From: Planococcus circulans
GTDB lineage: Bacteria > Bacillota > Bacilli > Bacillales_A > Planococcaceae
Direction: 5' to 3'
DNA: 64,000 nucleotides
NCBI RefSeq assembly: GCF_020023385.1
Contig: NZ_JAIQCL010000005.1
Location: 203,338 to 267,337 of the forward strand
Part shown: piece after piece, positions 52,949 through 62,023 of the stretch
Position numbering within the stretch: the stretch's first letter is position 1
Layout of the letters: the number at the start of each line of letters is the position of its first letter
Notes under the pieces: model-generated
The model's database searches: none
The model's input: only the letters and a program-made list of their open reading frames with translations
What the model was told of the DNA's origin: nothing
Position numbers and translations under genes: made by a program

Positions 52949-53818
52949 TCATTTCTGGCATGCTGGGCAATAGACTGAAGCCCGGCCTCCGATTTTTAAG
53001 GTCTTCGTCATCGTACCGCAAACCATGCATTGTTTTTTTCCGTACATAGCGAAACGGTTTTGCATACTGCCCGATTCACCGTTGATATTCCGGTAATCTG
53101 AAATCGTACTGCCCCCCGCTTCAATGCTTTCCAGCAAAATGGCGACAATCGCTTCAAATAAAGCCACTTTTCGTTTCTTGCTGATGCGGCCGGCTGAACG
53201 CTTCGGATGAATCTTCATCTTGAAAAGTGCTTCAGTAGCATAAATATTGCCGCAGCCCGAAATGACCTGTCCATCCATGATGACTTCCTTGATGGCCTTG
53301 TTCTTATACTTCGGACTTTCTGCCATGATCAGGAAATGATCCAGCGCTACGGCTTCGAAAGGCTCCGGCGCCATCAGCAGCAAAGGCGGAAAATCTCCCT
53401 CTTCCTGCAATACCCTCATTTCCCCAAAACGGCGGATATCAGAAAACGCCAGAAGGTTTCCATCGCTCAAGGTCAGCACCACATGGACATGTCGCCGGAA
53501 TTTATCCTCCGAAATGGACTGGAGCTGGTCGACATAGAACCAGGCTCCGGACATCCCTAAATGGTTGACCAATAAAAATTCGTTTTCATTTCTTAAGGTA
53601 AAATAAATATACTTGCTCCGTCGTTCGACACGGATGATTTGTGCCCCGACCAAGCTTTCGATGAAACGATCGGCTTCCATCCGTTTGATGATCGCTTCTT
53701 TGCCGTTCGTTTTGGAAACACGGATGGTCTCTGAAACGCTGACTGCCTCTATTTTTTTCCCAATGGAAACAGGGCGGATCTGCCGAACGACACCTTCCAC
53801 TTCCGGAAGTTCAGGCAT
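52949..53818 (-). CDS. mutM: Formamidopyrimidine-DNA glycosylase (Fpg/MutM)
   Basis: Removes 8-oxoguanine and cuts the abasic site. 289 residues: N-terminal PELPEVEGV (catalytic P2, E3), central H2TH region (SGCGNIYATEALFKMKIHP) and C-terminal zinc finger CMVCGTMTKTLKIGGRASVY ending CPAC. Start 16 bases after polA; part of polA-mutM-coaE. Confidence 0.96.
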   Translation of the reverse strand: MPELPEVEGVVRQIRPVSIGKKIEAVSVSETIRVSKTNGKEAIIKRMEADRFIESLVGAQIIRVERRSKYIYFTLRNENEFLLVNHLGMSGAWFYVDQLQSISEDKFRRHVHVVLTLSDGNLLAFSDIRRFGEMRVLQEEGDFPPLLLMAPEPFEAVALDHFLIMAESPKYKNKAIKEVIMDGQVISGCGNIYATEALFKMKIHPKRSAGRISKKRKVALFEAIVAILLESIEAGGSTISDYRNINGESGSMQNRFAMYGKKQCMVCGTMTKTLKIGGRASVYCPACQK

Positions 53819-53833
53819 ATCGTTGCCCTCCTG

Positions 53834-56452
53834 TCATTTAGTATCGTACCAAGTATCGCCATGCGCGATGTCTACTTTCAATGGAACGCTCAGCTTCACT
53901 GCATTCTCCATCACTTGAGGAACCAATTCCATCAGCTTGTCCAGTTCTTCCGGCGGCGCTTCGAATATCAATTCATCGTGCACTTGCAGCAGCATACGCG
54001 TCTGCATGTCTTCACGCTCCAACGCGGCATCCATATCGATCATCGCTTTTTTGATGATGTCGGCTGCACTGCCCTGGATCGGCGTATTCATCGCAGTGCG
54101 TTCTGCAAAGCTGCGCAAATTGAAATTAGAGCTGGTGATGTCCGGCAAATAACGCCGGCGATTCATCAAGGTCGTGACAAACCCGTCACGCTTGGCATCC
54201 GCTACTATGTTGGTCATATAGCTTTTGACGCCTGGGAAGCTGGCAAAATAACGTTCAATGAATGCTGCTGCTTCTTTGCGGGTGATATTCAGGTTTTGGG
54301 ACAGGCCATAATCACTGATGCCATAGACAATCCCGAAATTGACGGCTTTTGCTGCGCGCCGCATGTCTCCGGTCACTTCTTCTTCAGGGACATGGAAAAC
54401 ATCACTGGCGGTTGTTGTATGGATATCGCGGTCATCCTTAAAGGCTTGGACCAAGCGCTCGTCTTCCGACATATCTGCGAGGACACGCAATTCGATCTGG
54501 GAATAATCAGCCGCAACCATCACCCAGCCCGGTTCGGAAGGTACAAAAGCTTTACGGATTTTACGGCCTTCTTCAAGGCGCACAGGGATGTTCTGCAAGT
54601 TCGGATTGGTCGAGCTGAGTCGGCCGGTCGTCGTCAGTGCTTGCTGGAAACGCGTATGGACTTTGCCGTCCTTATGAATCTCTTTCAACAAACCTTCTAT
54701 ATAAGTAGACAGCAGTTTGCCCAATTGGCGGTACAGCAGAATATGCGAAATGATTTCATGCTGGCCTTCCAGTTTTTCCAGGACATCCGCTGCTGTCGAG
54801 TAGCCTGTCTTAGTTTTCTTCAATGCCGGCAATCCCAGGTTTTCAAACAGCACCACACCTAATTGTTTCGGGGAATTGATGTTGAATTGCTGTCCGGCCA
54901 AACTGTAGATATCCGACTCAATTTTCTCCAGCTTATGGGACAACTCCTTGCCCATTTCAGATAATTGGTTGCGGTCGACCATAACGCCTAGTGATTCCAT
55001 TTGGCCCAAAACCGTCGCAAGTGGAAGCTCCAATTTATCGTATAGATCGAATTGCTCGTTTTCTTCGAGTTTTTCCATGACCAGCGGGCGCACTTTCCAG
55101 ATGGTGCGCGCTTTTCTGGCAATGTGCTCGTTGAGGATTGATGCTTCAGGCACCTTCTTCTTTGCACCTTTTCCATAAATTTGTTCATTAGTCGAGACAT
55201 CGGCATAGCCATATTCCTGGACGATGCTCGCCATATCGGTGTAAGTCAACGATGGGTTGACAATATAAGCACCCAACATCAAGTCGAAATCGACGCCTTT
55301 CAATTCAATGCCGCAGCGCAGAAACGCTGCCGTCGCTGCTTTGGAATCCGCCATGAATTTTTTCTTCGACGGGTCTTTGAACCAGGCACGAAATTCCTTC
55401 GACTGCTCAACCACATCCATCGGAATTACATAGGTTTCCGATTCTGTGGACAACGAAACACCAAGCAGGTCGCAGCTATGGTAATGCTCGTCGTAAAGCT
55501 CCAGATGTACCGCCATCTCATCTTTCAAGATGGCTGGATCAATACTGGTCAGCACCTCGAATTCCAGCTCTTCTTTGACGGTTTCTTCAGCTGTGTATTC
55601 CATTTTTTCCAATAAAGATTTAAACGCCAGCTCATTCCAAACCTTCACCAATTCGTCTTGGTCGGGTCCTGCATAGCTCAATTCCTCGATTTTGATGTCG
55701 ATCGGTGCATTGCGTTCGATTGTCGCCAGCTGTTTACTGATGTAGGCAAGGTCTTCATTGGCAACCAATTTTTCTTTCATCTTGCCTTTTTGCTGGTCAA
55801 TGGCTTCGTATACTCCTTCAACTGAGCCATGTGCCGCCAATAGTTTCAGCGCTGTTTTTTCGCCCACACCCGGGACACCGGGAATATTATCGGATGCATC
55901 GCCCATCAGGCCCTTCATATCGATGATCTGGTTAGGCGTAAGGCCATACTTCTCTTTAATGTGCTCAACCGTGTACTTCTCGATATCGGTGATGCCTTTC
56001 CGCGTTATGTAAACCGTTGTGGAAGGTGAAGCCAATTGCGTCAAATCTTTGTCTCCTGAAATGACCACCACTTCGTCGCCTTCCCGCTCCGCTTCCAGGC
56101 TCAAGGTACCGATGATATCGTCCGCCTCGTAATTTTCCAATTCGTAGCGCTTGATCCGGTAAGCGTCGATCAATTTCTTCAAATAAGGAAATTGTTCCGA
56201 CAGCTCAGGCGGCGTTTTTTGCCGTCCCCCTTTGTATTCACTGAAGGTCTTGTGGCGGAAAGTCGTTTTCCCCGCGTCAAAAGCCACGATCATATGCGTT
56301 GGCTTTTCTTCCTCCAATACTCTTTGGAGCATCATCGTAAATCCATATACCGCATTCGTGTGAATGCCGCTTTCATTGGTCAACAGCGGCAAGGCGAAAA
56401 AAGCACGATACGCCAAACTGTTCCCATCTAATAAAAGTATTTTCTTTGCCAC
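53834..56452 (-). CDS. polA: DNA polymerase I
   Basis: 872 residues: 5'-3' exonuclease (LLLDGNSLAYRAFFALPLL, GVPGVGEKTALKLL), a 3'-5' exonuclease-like domain around 300-470 in which I cannot find the D-x-E metal motif, and the polymerase (VMVAADYSQIELRVLADMSE, AKAVNFGIVYGIS, LLQVHDELIFEAP). Proofreading is therefore probably lost, as in other Bacillales Pol I. The start is GTG at 56450-56452 (MAKKILLLDG) with AGGGG six bases before; an ATG six codons upstream is the alternative. Confidence 0.95.
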   Translation of the reverse strand: MAKKILLLDGNSLAYRAFFALPLLTNESGIHTNAVYGFTMMLQRVLEEEKPTHMIVAFDAGKTTFRHKTFSEYKGGRQKTPPELSEQFPYLKKLIDAYRIKRYELENYEADDIIGTLSLEAEREGDEVVVISGDKDLTQLASPSTTVYITRKGITDIEKYTVEHIKEKYGLTPNQIIDMKGLMGDASDNIPGVPGVGEKTALKLLAAHGSVEGVYEAIDQQKGKMKEKLVANEDLAYISKQLATIERNAPIDIKIEELSYAGPDQDELVKVWNELAFKSLLEKMEYTAEETVKEELEFEVLTSIDPAILKDEMAVHLELYDEHYHSCDLLGVSLSTESETYVIPMDVVEQSKEFRAWFKDPSKKKFMADSKAATAAFLRCGIELKGVDFDLMLGAYIVNPSLTYTDMASIVQEYGYADVSTNEQIYGKGAKKKVPEASILNEHIARKARTIWKVRPLVMEKLEENEQFDLYDKLELPLATVLGQMESLGVMVDRNQLSEMGKELSHKLEKIESDIYSLAGQQFNINSPKQLGVVLFENLGLPALKKTKTGYSTAADVLEKLEGQHEIISHILLYRQLGKLLSTYIEGLLKEIHKDGKVHTRFQQALTTTGRLSSTNPNLQNIPVRLEEGRKIRKAFVPSEPGWVMVAADYSQIELRVLADMSEDERLVQAFKDDRDIHTTTASDVFHVPEEEVTGDMRRAAKAVNFGIVYGISDYGLSQNLNITRKEAAAFIERYFASFPGVKSYMTNIVADAKRDGFVTTLMNRRRYLPDITSSNFNLRSFAERTAMNTPIQGSAADIIKKAMIDMDAALEREDMQTRMLLQVHDELIFEAPPEELDKLMELVPQVMENAVKLSVPLKVDIAHGDTWYDTK

Positions 56453-56470
56453 AAAATTACCCCTTTCCAT

Positions 56471-56529
56471 AAAAAAAGCCGTCATTCCCTTTATTTTACC
56501 ACGCGGGCAAATAGAAGAGAAATGACGGC
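56471..56529 (-). terminator. Terminator of hflK-hflC
   Basis: GCCGTCATTTC pairs with GGGAATGACGGC across a 30-base loop, then seven T on the minus strand. Confidence 0.82.
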
Positions 56530-56536
56530 CGCAGCC

Positions 56537-57508
56537 TTATTCGAAATTACCCGATAGGATATCCGCGTATGGTGAATCCGACGGCAGAATAATCACCGTA
56601 TCATCGCCGATTGTTTTCTTATAGGATTCCAGTGAACGGTAGAGTTCATAGAATTCCGGATCTTTCGAAAAGGATGCGTTGTAGATTTTAGCAGCTTCCG
56701 ATTCACCTTCCGACTGGATCAGCGCAGCTTCCTTGCGTGCAGTCGCAATCACTTCCTGCGCTTCACGGTCAGCCTGTGCTTCAATTTCCTGTTTCTTTGC
56801 ATCTCCTTGAGACAGATAATCCTGAGCAGTGGACTCACGCTCTGAAATCATCCGCGTATAAACAGATTGCTCATTTTCTTCCGGCAGATCCGTTCGCTTA
56901 ATACGGACGTCCAGCACTTGGATGCCATATTGGTCGGTTTCCAATAATTCGTTTACTTTTGCTGTGACATTATCGTTCAAACTGCCACGGGAAGAATTTT
57001 CATCGTTGATGATTTCATCGTAGTTCAATTGTCCAAGTTCTGTCCGCACTACCGAATAGATAAATTCCTCCATCCGGCTTTCGGCATTGACGATCGTCCC
57101 GGCATTCGAAATCAAATCAAGCGGATTCACCACATGCCACACTGCGTAATTGTCGATGATGATTCGCTTTTTATCTTTCGTGTTGATTTCCGCTTCTGAA
57201 ACGTCATACGTCATTTGATAGTTCGGCAAGGTTGTGACACTTTGGATGAACGGAACTTTCATCTTGATGCCCGGCTCTTCTTGGATCTTCACCACTTCAC
57301 CAAATTGGCGTACGACCCGGTATTCATTTTCCTTTACGATATACACATTTGTCAGGAAGATGAGAAGAAGAGCGAATGCTACAACCAGGCCGACAATCAA
57401 TTTCCAGTATTTCTTGAAATCAATCGGATCTTTCGGTTCTTTTTTCTTTTTCGGTTTCTCGTATGGATTGTATTTCTTTACTTCAGTTAGGGGTTTGTTC
57501 GGTTCCAT
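56537..57508 (-). CDS. hflC: HflC, membrane protease modulator (SPFH/prohibitin family)
   Basis: 323 residues: a basic cytoplasmic N-terminus, one membrane helix (about 36-55), then the SPFH domain (YIVKENEYRVVRQFGEVVKI) and a coiled coil rich in Ala/Glu (EIEAQADREAQEVIATARKE). HflC pairs with HflK to surround FtsH. The ATG overlaps the hflK stop by one base (TGATG). The pair sits where B. subtilis has nothing, between polA and phoR, and ftsH is not in the window. Confidence 0.88.
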   Translation of the reverse strand: MEPNKPLTEVKKYNPYEKPKKKKEPKDPIDFKKYWKLIVGLVVAFALLLIFLTNVYIVKENEYRVVRQFGEVVKIQEEPGIKMKVPFIQSVTTLPNYQMTYDVSEAEINTKDKKRIIIDNYAVWHVVNPLDLISNAGTIVNAESRMEEFIYSVVRTELGQLNYDEIINDENSSRGSLNDNVTAKVNELLETDQYGIQVLDVRIKRTDLPEENEQSVYTRMISERESTAQDYLSQGDAKKQEIEAQADREAQEVIATARKEAALIQSEGESEAAKIYNASFSKDPEFYELYRSLESYKKTIGDDTVIILPSDSPYADILSGNFE

Positions 57509-58473
57509 CAGTTGCCGCCCCCTTCTTCTGTCTCAGCCGCTGGCGGAACCGCGGTCTGGAGTCCATCAAGCGGCAAGTATTTCATCGTGCCGCCTTCATC
57601 GTTCATGATGTACAATTTAGCGTTCGGCAGGACCGACTCCAATGTTTCCATAATAATCCGTTGTTTGGTGACTTCCGGATTGCTTTCATACTCCACGAAC
57701 AGTTTATCGAAAAGCGCTACGTCTCCAGTCGCCTGCTGAATCCGTGAGACTTTCTGTCCTTCTGCACGTGAATTGATGGCCGCTTTTTCTCCGAGCGCTT
57801 CATTGCGTTTCTGGTTTTCGTATTTTCTCGCTTCATTGATTTTTGTGTTCATCGTTTCACGGGCATCTGTTACATTGGTAAATGCTGCGCGTACTTCTTC
57901 GTTCGGCAGCTCCACGTCTTGAAGTTTGACCGCCAGAACTGTAATGCCGATATCGTATTTCTCAATTAATGAAGCAAGCAGATCGCGTGTTTCCGCTTCG
58001 ATTTCCGCTTTACCGGATGTCAGTGCATCATCGATCAGCGAGCTGCCGATAATGGAGCGGATCGAGGCAGATGTTGCGTCATGGAGAATGTCCTGAGGCG
58101 CTTCCGCATTGAACAGGTATTTTTTTGGATCGGTGATTTTCCATTGGACCACCAAATCCGTCAGGACGATATTTTCGTCTCCTGTGATCATCTTGGTTTC
58201 CTTATCGAAAGCCACGATCTCACCTTCTTCGTTTTGGTTATAGCCGAATTGCAGGCTATAGGTTTCTTTTGACAGGATCTCTGCTTTTTGGATCGGCCAA
58301 GGCATCTTGAAATGCAATCCTGCTTCGGTGACGGTTTCATTGGCTACACCAAACGTAATGATGACCGCCTGTTCCGATTCATCTACTGTATACCAGGAAG
58401 TGAAAACTGCGATCAGCAGAAGAATTCCGGCAATAGACAAACCAATCACTGCCAGCAATTTTTTTGTCGTCAT
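57508..58473 (-). CDS. hflK: HflK, membrane protease modulator (SPFH/prohibitin family)
   Basis: 321 residues: an N-terminal membrane helix (LLAVIGLSIAGILLLIAVFT), SPFH domain (ESEQAVIITFGVANETVTEA, GLHFKMPWPIQKAEIL), HflK signature EVRAAFTNVTDARE and a helical stalk. First gene of hflKC; a terminator separates it from the ligase upstream, so it should have its own promoter, which I cannot identify with confidence. Confidence 0.88.
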   Translation of the reverse strand: MTTKKLLAVIGLSIAGILLLIAVFTSWYTVDESEQAVIITFGVANETVTEAGLHFKMPWPIQKAEILSKETYSLQFGYNQNEEGEIVAFDKETKMITGDENIVLTDLVVQWKITDPKKYLFNAEAPQDILHDATSASIRSIIGSSLIDDALTSGKAEIEAETRDLLASLIEKYDIGITVLAVKLQDVELPNEEVRAAFTNVTDARETMNTKINEARKYENQKRNEALGEKAAINSRAEGQKVSRIQQATGDVALFDKLFVEYESNPEVTKQRIIMETLESVLPNAKLYIMNDEGGTMKYLPLDGLQTAVPPAAETEEGGGN

Positions 58474-58531
58474 GATGGGTCCCCCTTTTTCTTGTTACCC
58501 ATTAATACGGAATGATATGGAAATAGTTTCA

Positions 58532-58570
58532 TAAAAAAAGAAAAAGAGCCCGGGGAAGGGACTCTTTTTC
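58532..58570 (-). terminator. Terminator of the phoPR-ligase operon
   Basis: AAAAAGAG/CTCTTTTT with inner CC/GG pairing, then TTTTTTT on the minus strand. Confidence 0.82.
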
Positions 58571-58644
58571 AAATCATGCGGTTGAAGGGGGTTCTATTAA
58601 ACCTTACCACCCGACTGTGAAGCTGGTGTTAAGCTTCTGTAAAC

Positions 58645-59862
58645 TTACCATTGATTGTTCTTATACTTCTTGTAATAATTCACCTGGCGCGCTAGAAGAT
58701 AGACTTTACGCTTCAAATGCTTATCTTTTTTATAGAAGAGCGGATTGCCATATTGGCCTTTTTTGATCAGACGCTTAATGTCTTTCTGCACCGCTTTGTT
58801 GTCGACGAAATTGCGCAGCACCGCTTTTGGTACGACAGTGAACAAGAAGTCTTCATTCAAATACGTCACGGGTTTATCGGTCTGATAAATTAAATCGTCG
58901 ACAAAATACTCAGCCATATTATGTCCAAGCGCTGTTACGTAATAGCTTGAGCGCCCTTGGCGAATATTCACTTCGAACACTTTGAATTTGTTATCGCGTG
59001 CATCGTATTTCAAATCGAAGTTCGCAAAGCCATTGTAACCGACGGCTTCCAGAAAATTCTGCAGCTTGACCATCATGTCTTTGTCAAAACGGGTAATCAG
59101 CGCTGTGTAATTCCCGATGGCCGTAACTGTATGCTCCTGCAAGACCACCTGCGCAAAAGTCACCAACTGCGTCTTCCCTTTGGAGTTCGCATAGATGACT
59201 GAATCCCACATATACGTGTCATCCCCAGGAATATAATCCTGGATGATCAATTCATCGCGGTACCCGCCTGCTTTGATCTGCTGGATCACTTCGTGCATTT
59301 CTTTCGGGCTTTCGACTTTATAGACTTTCTGTTGGCCCGCAAACTTGTTTCTGCTGTACTCGATGCCATTGCTCGGCTTGATGATGACCGGGAACATCAT
59401 TTCTTCTTCAAATGGGACTTTCGAATTGCAGTCATAGAAGAATGTTGTCGGTGTCTCAATGCCATGCGCTTTGCAAAGCTCATAGAAATTCGCTTTGACC
59501 TGCAGCTGATTCATCAAATCTTCATTAATATAATTAAAGACATAATGCTCGCGCAAAATTTTCGCATTTTCAATGATTAAGCGTACATAAAGATCGTTCG
59601 TTCCAATCAGCAAAAGGGTTTTGCCGGGAGCTCTGTACTTATCCGCAACATCGATCAGGATATCGGCGAACTGGGAATCGTCTGCCAATCCCGGATGCAA
59701 GTCAATCGTTTCGGTAATGGTGCTAAGTGAAGTGAATGATAAATGTTCTTTACCGATCAAAATCGGCTTGATGCCATATGCTTCGTGAAACGAAATGGCC
59801 ATGTTATAAGCGTTCATGTCTGTTCCGACGATAATCGGTAAAAATGGGTGTTTAGTTTCCAT
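58645..59862 (-). CDS. ATP-grasp carboxylate-amine ligase, D-aspartate/D-glutamate ligase-like
   Basis: 405 residues. The N-terminus (PIIVGTDMNAYNMAISFHEA, YGIKPILIG) and core motifs (FPVIIKPSNGIEYS, ELIIQDYIPGDDTYMW, NGFANFDLKYD, FEVNIRQGRSSYYVTALGHN) resemble, from memory, the Enterococcus faecium D-aspartate ligase that adds a D-amino acid to the Lys side chain of peptidoglycan precursors. Planococci have Lys-D-Glu cross-bridges, so a wall role fits, but the substrate is inference. It follows phoR by 14 bases with AGGAGG before the ATG. Confidence 0.7.
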   Translation of the reverse strand: METKHPFLPIIVGTDMNAYNMAISFHEAYGIKPILIGKEHLSFTSLSTITETIDLHPGLADDSQFADILIDVADKYRAPGKTLLLIGTNDLYVRLIIENAKILREHYVFNYINEDLMNQLQVKANFYELCKAHGIETPTTFFYDCNSKVPFEEEMMFPVIIKPSNGIEYSRNKFAGQQKVYKVESPKEMHEVIQQIKAGGYRDELIIQDYIPGDDTYMWDSVIYANSKGKTQLVTFAQVVLQEHTVTAIGNYTALITRFDKDMMVKLQNFLEAVGYNGFANFDLKYDARDNKFKVFEVNIRQGRSSYYVTALGHNMAEYFVDDLIYQTDKPVTYLNEDFLFTVVPKAVLRNFVDNKAVQKDIKRLIKKGQYGNPLFYKKDKHLKRKVYLLARQVNYYKKYKNNQW

Positions 59863-59876
59863 ACTTTCCTCCTAAA

Positions 59877-61274
59877 TTAACTAGCCAAAGGCAAATAGAT
59901 AGTAAATGTCGTGCCGACCCCAACTTGGCTGTCGACTTCCACTTTTCCATGATGCGCCTCGATTAAGTGTTTAACAATGGACAGTCCGAGGCCGGTGCCG
60001 CCTGAATTTCGGCTGCGAGCTCGGTCGACACGGTAAAAACGCTCAAATAACCGGCCGATTTCCGAGCTTTCTATTCCGATTCCTTGGTCTTCCACTTGAA
60101 TGACGGCTTGCTCGTCTTTGACGAAAAGCCGGATGGTGATTTCGGTATGATTGCTTGAATATGTAACTGCATTGATCAAAAGATTCATAACCACTTGGAT
60201 TAACCGGTTTGCATCCCCTAAAACAGTCACGGGTTTCACTTCCAGGTTCAGCTGAATGGACTTTTCGTCGAGCTTCGGCTGAATCATTTCCACTGCCCGA
60301 TTTATCGCAGCCTTCATGTCGGTTGGCTGCGCATTAACTTCAAAACCACTCTGTTCTACATTGGATAAATCGAGAAGATCATTGATGAGCATCTCCAAAC
60401 GATTGCTTTCCGAATGGACAATCTCCAGAAACGACAACAAAGTCTCAGTATCCTGGTAAGCCCCATCCAGCAGGGTTTCGGAAAACCCTTTAATGGATGT
60501 TACGGGTGTCCGAAGTTCATGGGAGACGTTTGCCACGAAGTCTTTGCGGATCTGCTCCAGCCTCTTCAATTCCGTAATATCATGAAAGACGATGACAATC
60601 CCCAGCCAGCGCTCGTGCTCTCCAATAACAGGGGCTCCGTAGACATTCAGGTTCTTCAATTTAAGCCCTGACAAAAATTCTATCTGAGCCCGAGAATGGG
60701 TTTCCATCATGAAGACATTTTCGATGAAATCCTCTAGTTCAGAAGGGACATGTATTTCTTTGTAGAATTTTCCCAAAGTATTTTCAGTAGATAAACCAAA
60801 TTCATCCAGAAAGGGTTTATTGACAAGGGAAACGGCTCCTTGCTTGTCGATCATAATCAATGCACTGCCCATATTTTCAATCAGTGTTTTTAGGCGCTCC
60901 TGCTCCATGCCCCGTATTGCAGTGATTTCCTGAAGATTCCGGGCCAGCACATTGATGGTTCGGCTCAATTCGACACTGCCCAGTGCATTGGACTCCGAGG
61001 CACGCGCCCGGTAATTGCCTTTGACCAACTCCATTGCGGTTTCAGTGGCATTTTCAATCGGCTGAATGTTCACTTCGATGATCCGGCTTCCGACAATAGC
61101 TGAAAAAAATAAAGCAACTGCAAATGTCAAAAATAGGATCATCCAAATATCGGTCTTGTCTTCGGCGCTTTCATAAATTGGCAGCACTTGAAGCATGACG
61201 ATGAACAACCCGGCCAACATCATTCCGATCCATACCAACAGGGTGGCGAGCAGACGATGCCGAAAGGATTTCAT
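59877..61274 (-). CDS. phoR: Sensor histidine kinase PhoR
   Basis: Phosphate-starvation sensor. 465 residues: two membrane helices (about 8-30 and 42-62) with an unusually short outer loop, HAMP (to about 115), PAS (120-225), HisKA with FVANVSHELRTPVTSIKGFS (phospho-His) and HATPase (NLLINAVTYSS, DQGIGIESSEIGRLFERFYR, GTGLGLSI). B. subtilis PhoR is larger because of an extracytoplasmic domain. The start overlaps the phoP stop by four bases. Confidence 0.93.
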   Translation of the reverse strand: MKSFRHRLLATLLVWIGMMLAGLFIVMLQVLPIYESAEDKTDIWMILFLTFAVALFFSAIVGSRIIEVNIQPIENATETAMELVKGNYRARASESNALGSVELSRTINVLARNLQEITAIRGMEQERLKTLIENMGSALIMIDKQGAVSLVNKPFLDEFGLSTENTLGKFYKEIHVPSELEDFIENVFMMETHSRAQIEFLSGLKLKNLNVYGAPVIGEHERWLGIVIVFHDITELKRLEQIRKDFVANVSHELRTPVTSIKGFSETLLDGAYQDTETLLSFLEIVHSESNRLEMLINDLLDLSNVEQSGFEVNAQPTDMKAAINRAVEMIQPKLDEKSIQLNLEVKPVTVLGDANRLIQVVMNLLINAVTYSSNHTEITIRLFVKDEQAVIQVEDQGIGIESSEIGRLFERFYRVDRARSRNSGGTGLGLSIVKHLIEAHHGKVEVDSQVGVGTTFTIYLPLAS

Positions 61275-61978
61275 GAACTTTTCGGCTCCTCGAACTTATA
61301 GCCCAGCCCTCGAATCGTCTTAATGAATGTCGGTTTTCGGCTGTTTTCCTCTATTTTATCCCGCAAATGGCTGATATGGACATCGACGATGCGCGTATCT
61401 CCCGCAAAATCGTATTTCCACACAGCACTCAGCAGCTGATCACGCGTCAATACCCGATTTTTGTTTTCCATTAAATACACCAGCAACTCAAATTCCTTCG
61501 GTGTAAATTCCAATTGTTCTTTATTGAGGAAAACTTCAAATCGATCAGGATAAACATCTAACTTCCCGAGAGAAATCGGTGCCGAGGAATCCTGTTGTGG
61601 CGTCGGAACGTTACTGGCTCTTCTCAACACCGCTTTGATGCGCGCCACTACTTCCCTAGGACTGAAAGGTTTGGTCATATAATCATCCGCTCCCAGTTCC
61701 AAGCCCAATACTTTATCAAACTCATCGCCTTTAGCCGTCAGCATGATAATCGGTGTATTGACTTTTTGCTGGCGCAGCGATTTGCAGACTTCCACCCCGT
61801 CCATCGACGGCAGCATAAGATCCAGAACAATCAATGAAGGATTTTCGCTTAGGGCCAGTTCATATCCCTGTTTTCCGTCATTGGCGATAATGGTTTCAAA
61901 ACCCGCCTGAACAAGGTTATAGGAAAGTAAGGTCGCAATTGAATGTTCATCTTCGATTATCAATATTTTCTTCAGCAT
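61271..61978 (-). CDS. phoP: Response regulator PhoP
   Basis: OmpR-type regulator, 235 residues: receiver (KILIIEDEHSIATLLSYNLV, phospho-Asp in LIVLDLMLPSMDGVEV, then MLTAKGDEFDKVLGLELGAD) and winged helix (LEFTPKEFELLVYLMENKNR, RIVDVHISHLRDKIEE). ATG at 61976-61978 with GGAGGATG upstream; the extra 13 codons of the longer ORF lack a site. Cotranscribed with phoR and the ligase. Confidence 0.94.
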   Translation of the reverse strand: MLKKILIIEDEHSIATLLSYNLVQAGFETIIANDGKQGYELALSENPSLIVLDLMLPSMDGVEVCKSLRQQKVNTPIIMLTAKGDEFDKVLGLELGADDYMTKPFSPREVVARIKAVLRRASNVPTPQQDSSAPISLGKLDVYPDRFEVFLNKEQLEFTPKEFELLVYLMENKNRVLTRDQLLSAVWKYDFAGDTRIVDVHISHLRDKIEENSRKPTFIKTIRGLGYKFEEPKSS

Positions 61979-62023
61979 TTTACATCCTCCACACTCAGTT
62001 TGAAACCCCCATTTCAAACCGCG

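Noticed and set aside
53861..54862. 333-codon plus-strand ORF opposite polA
   Set aside because: It is fully antisense to the conserved polymerase domain; its length reflects codon bias of polA. It has no ribosome site, and its translation resembles no protein I know.
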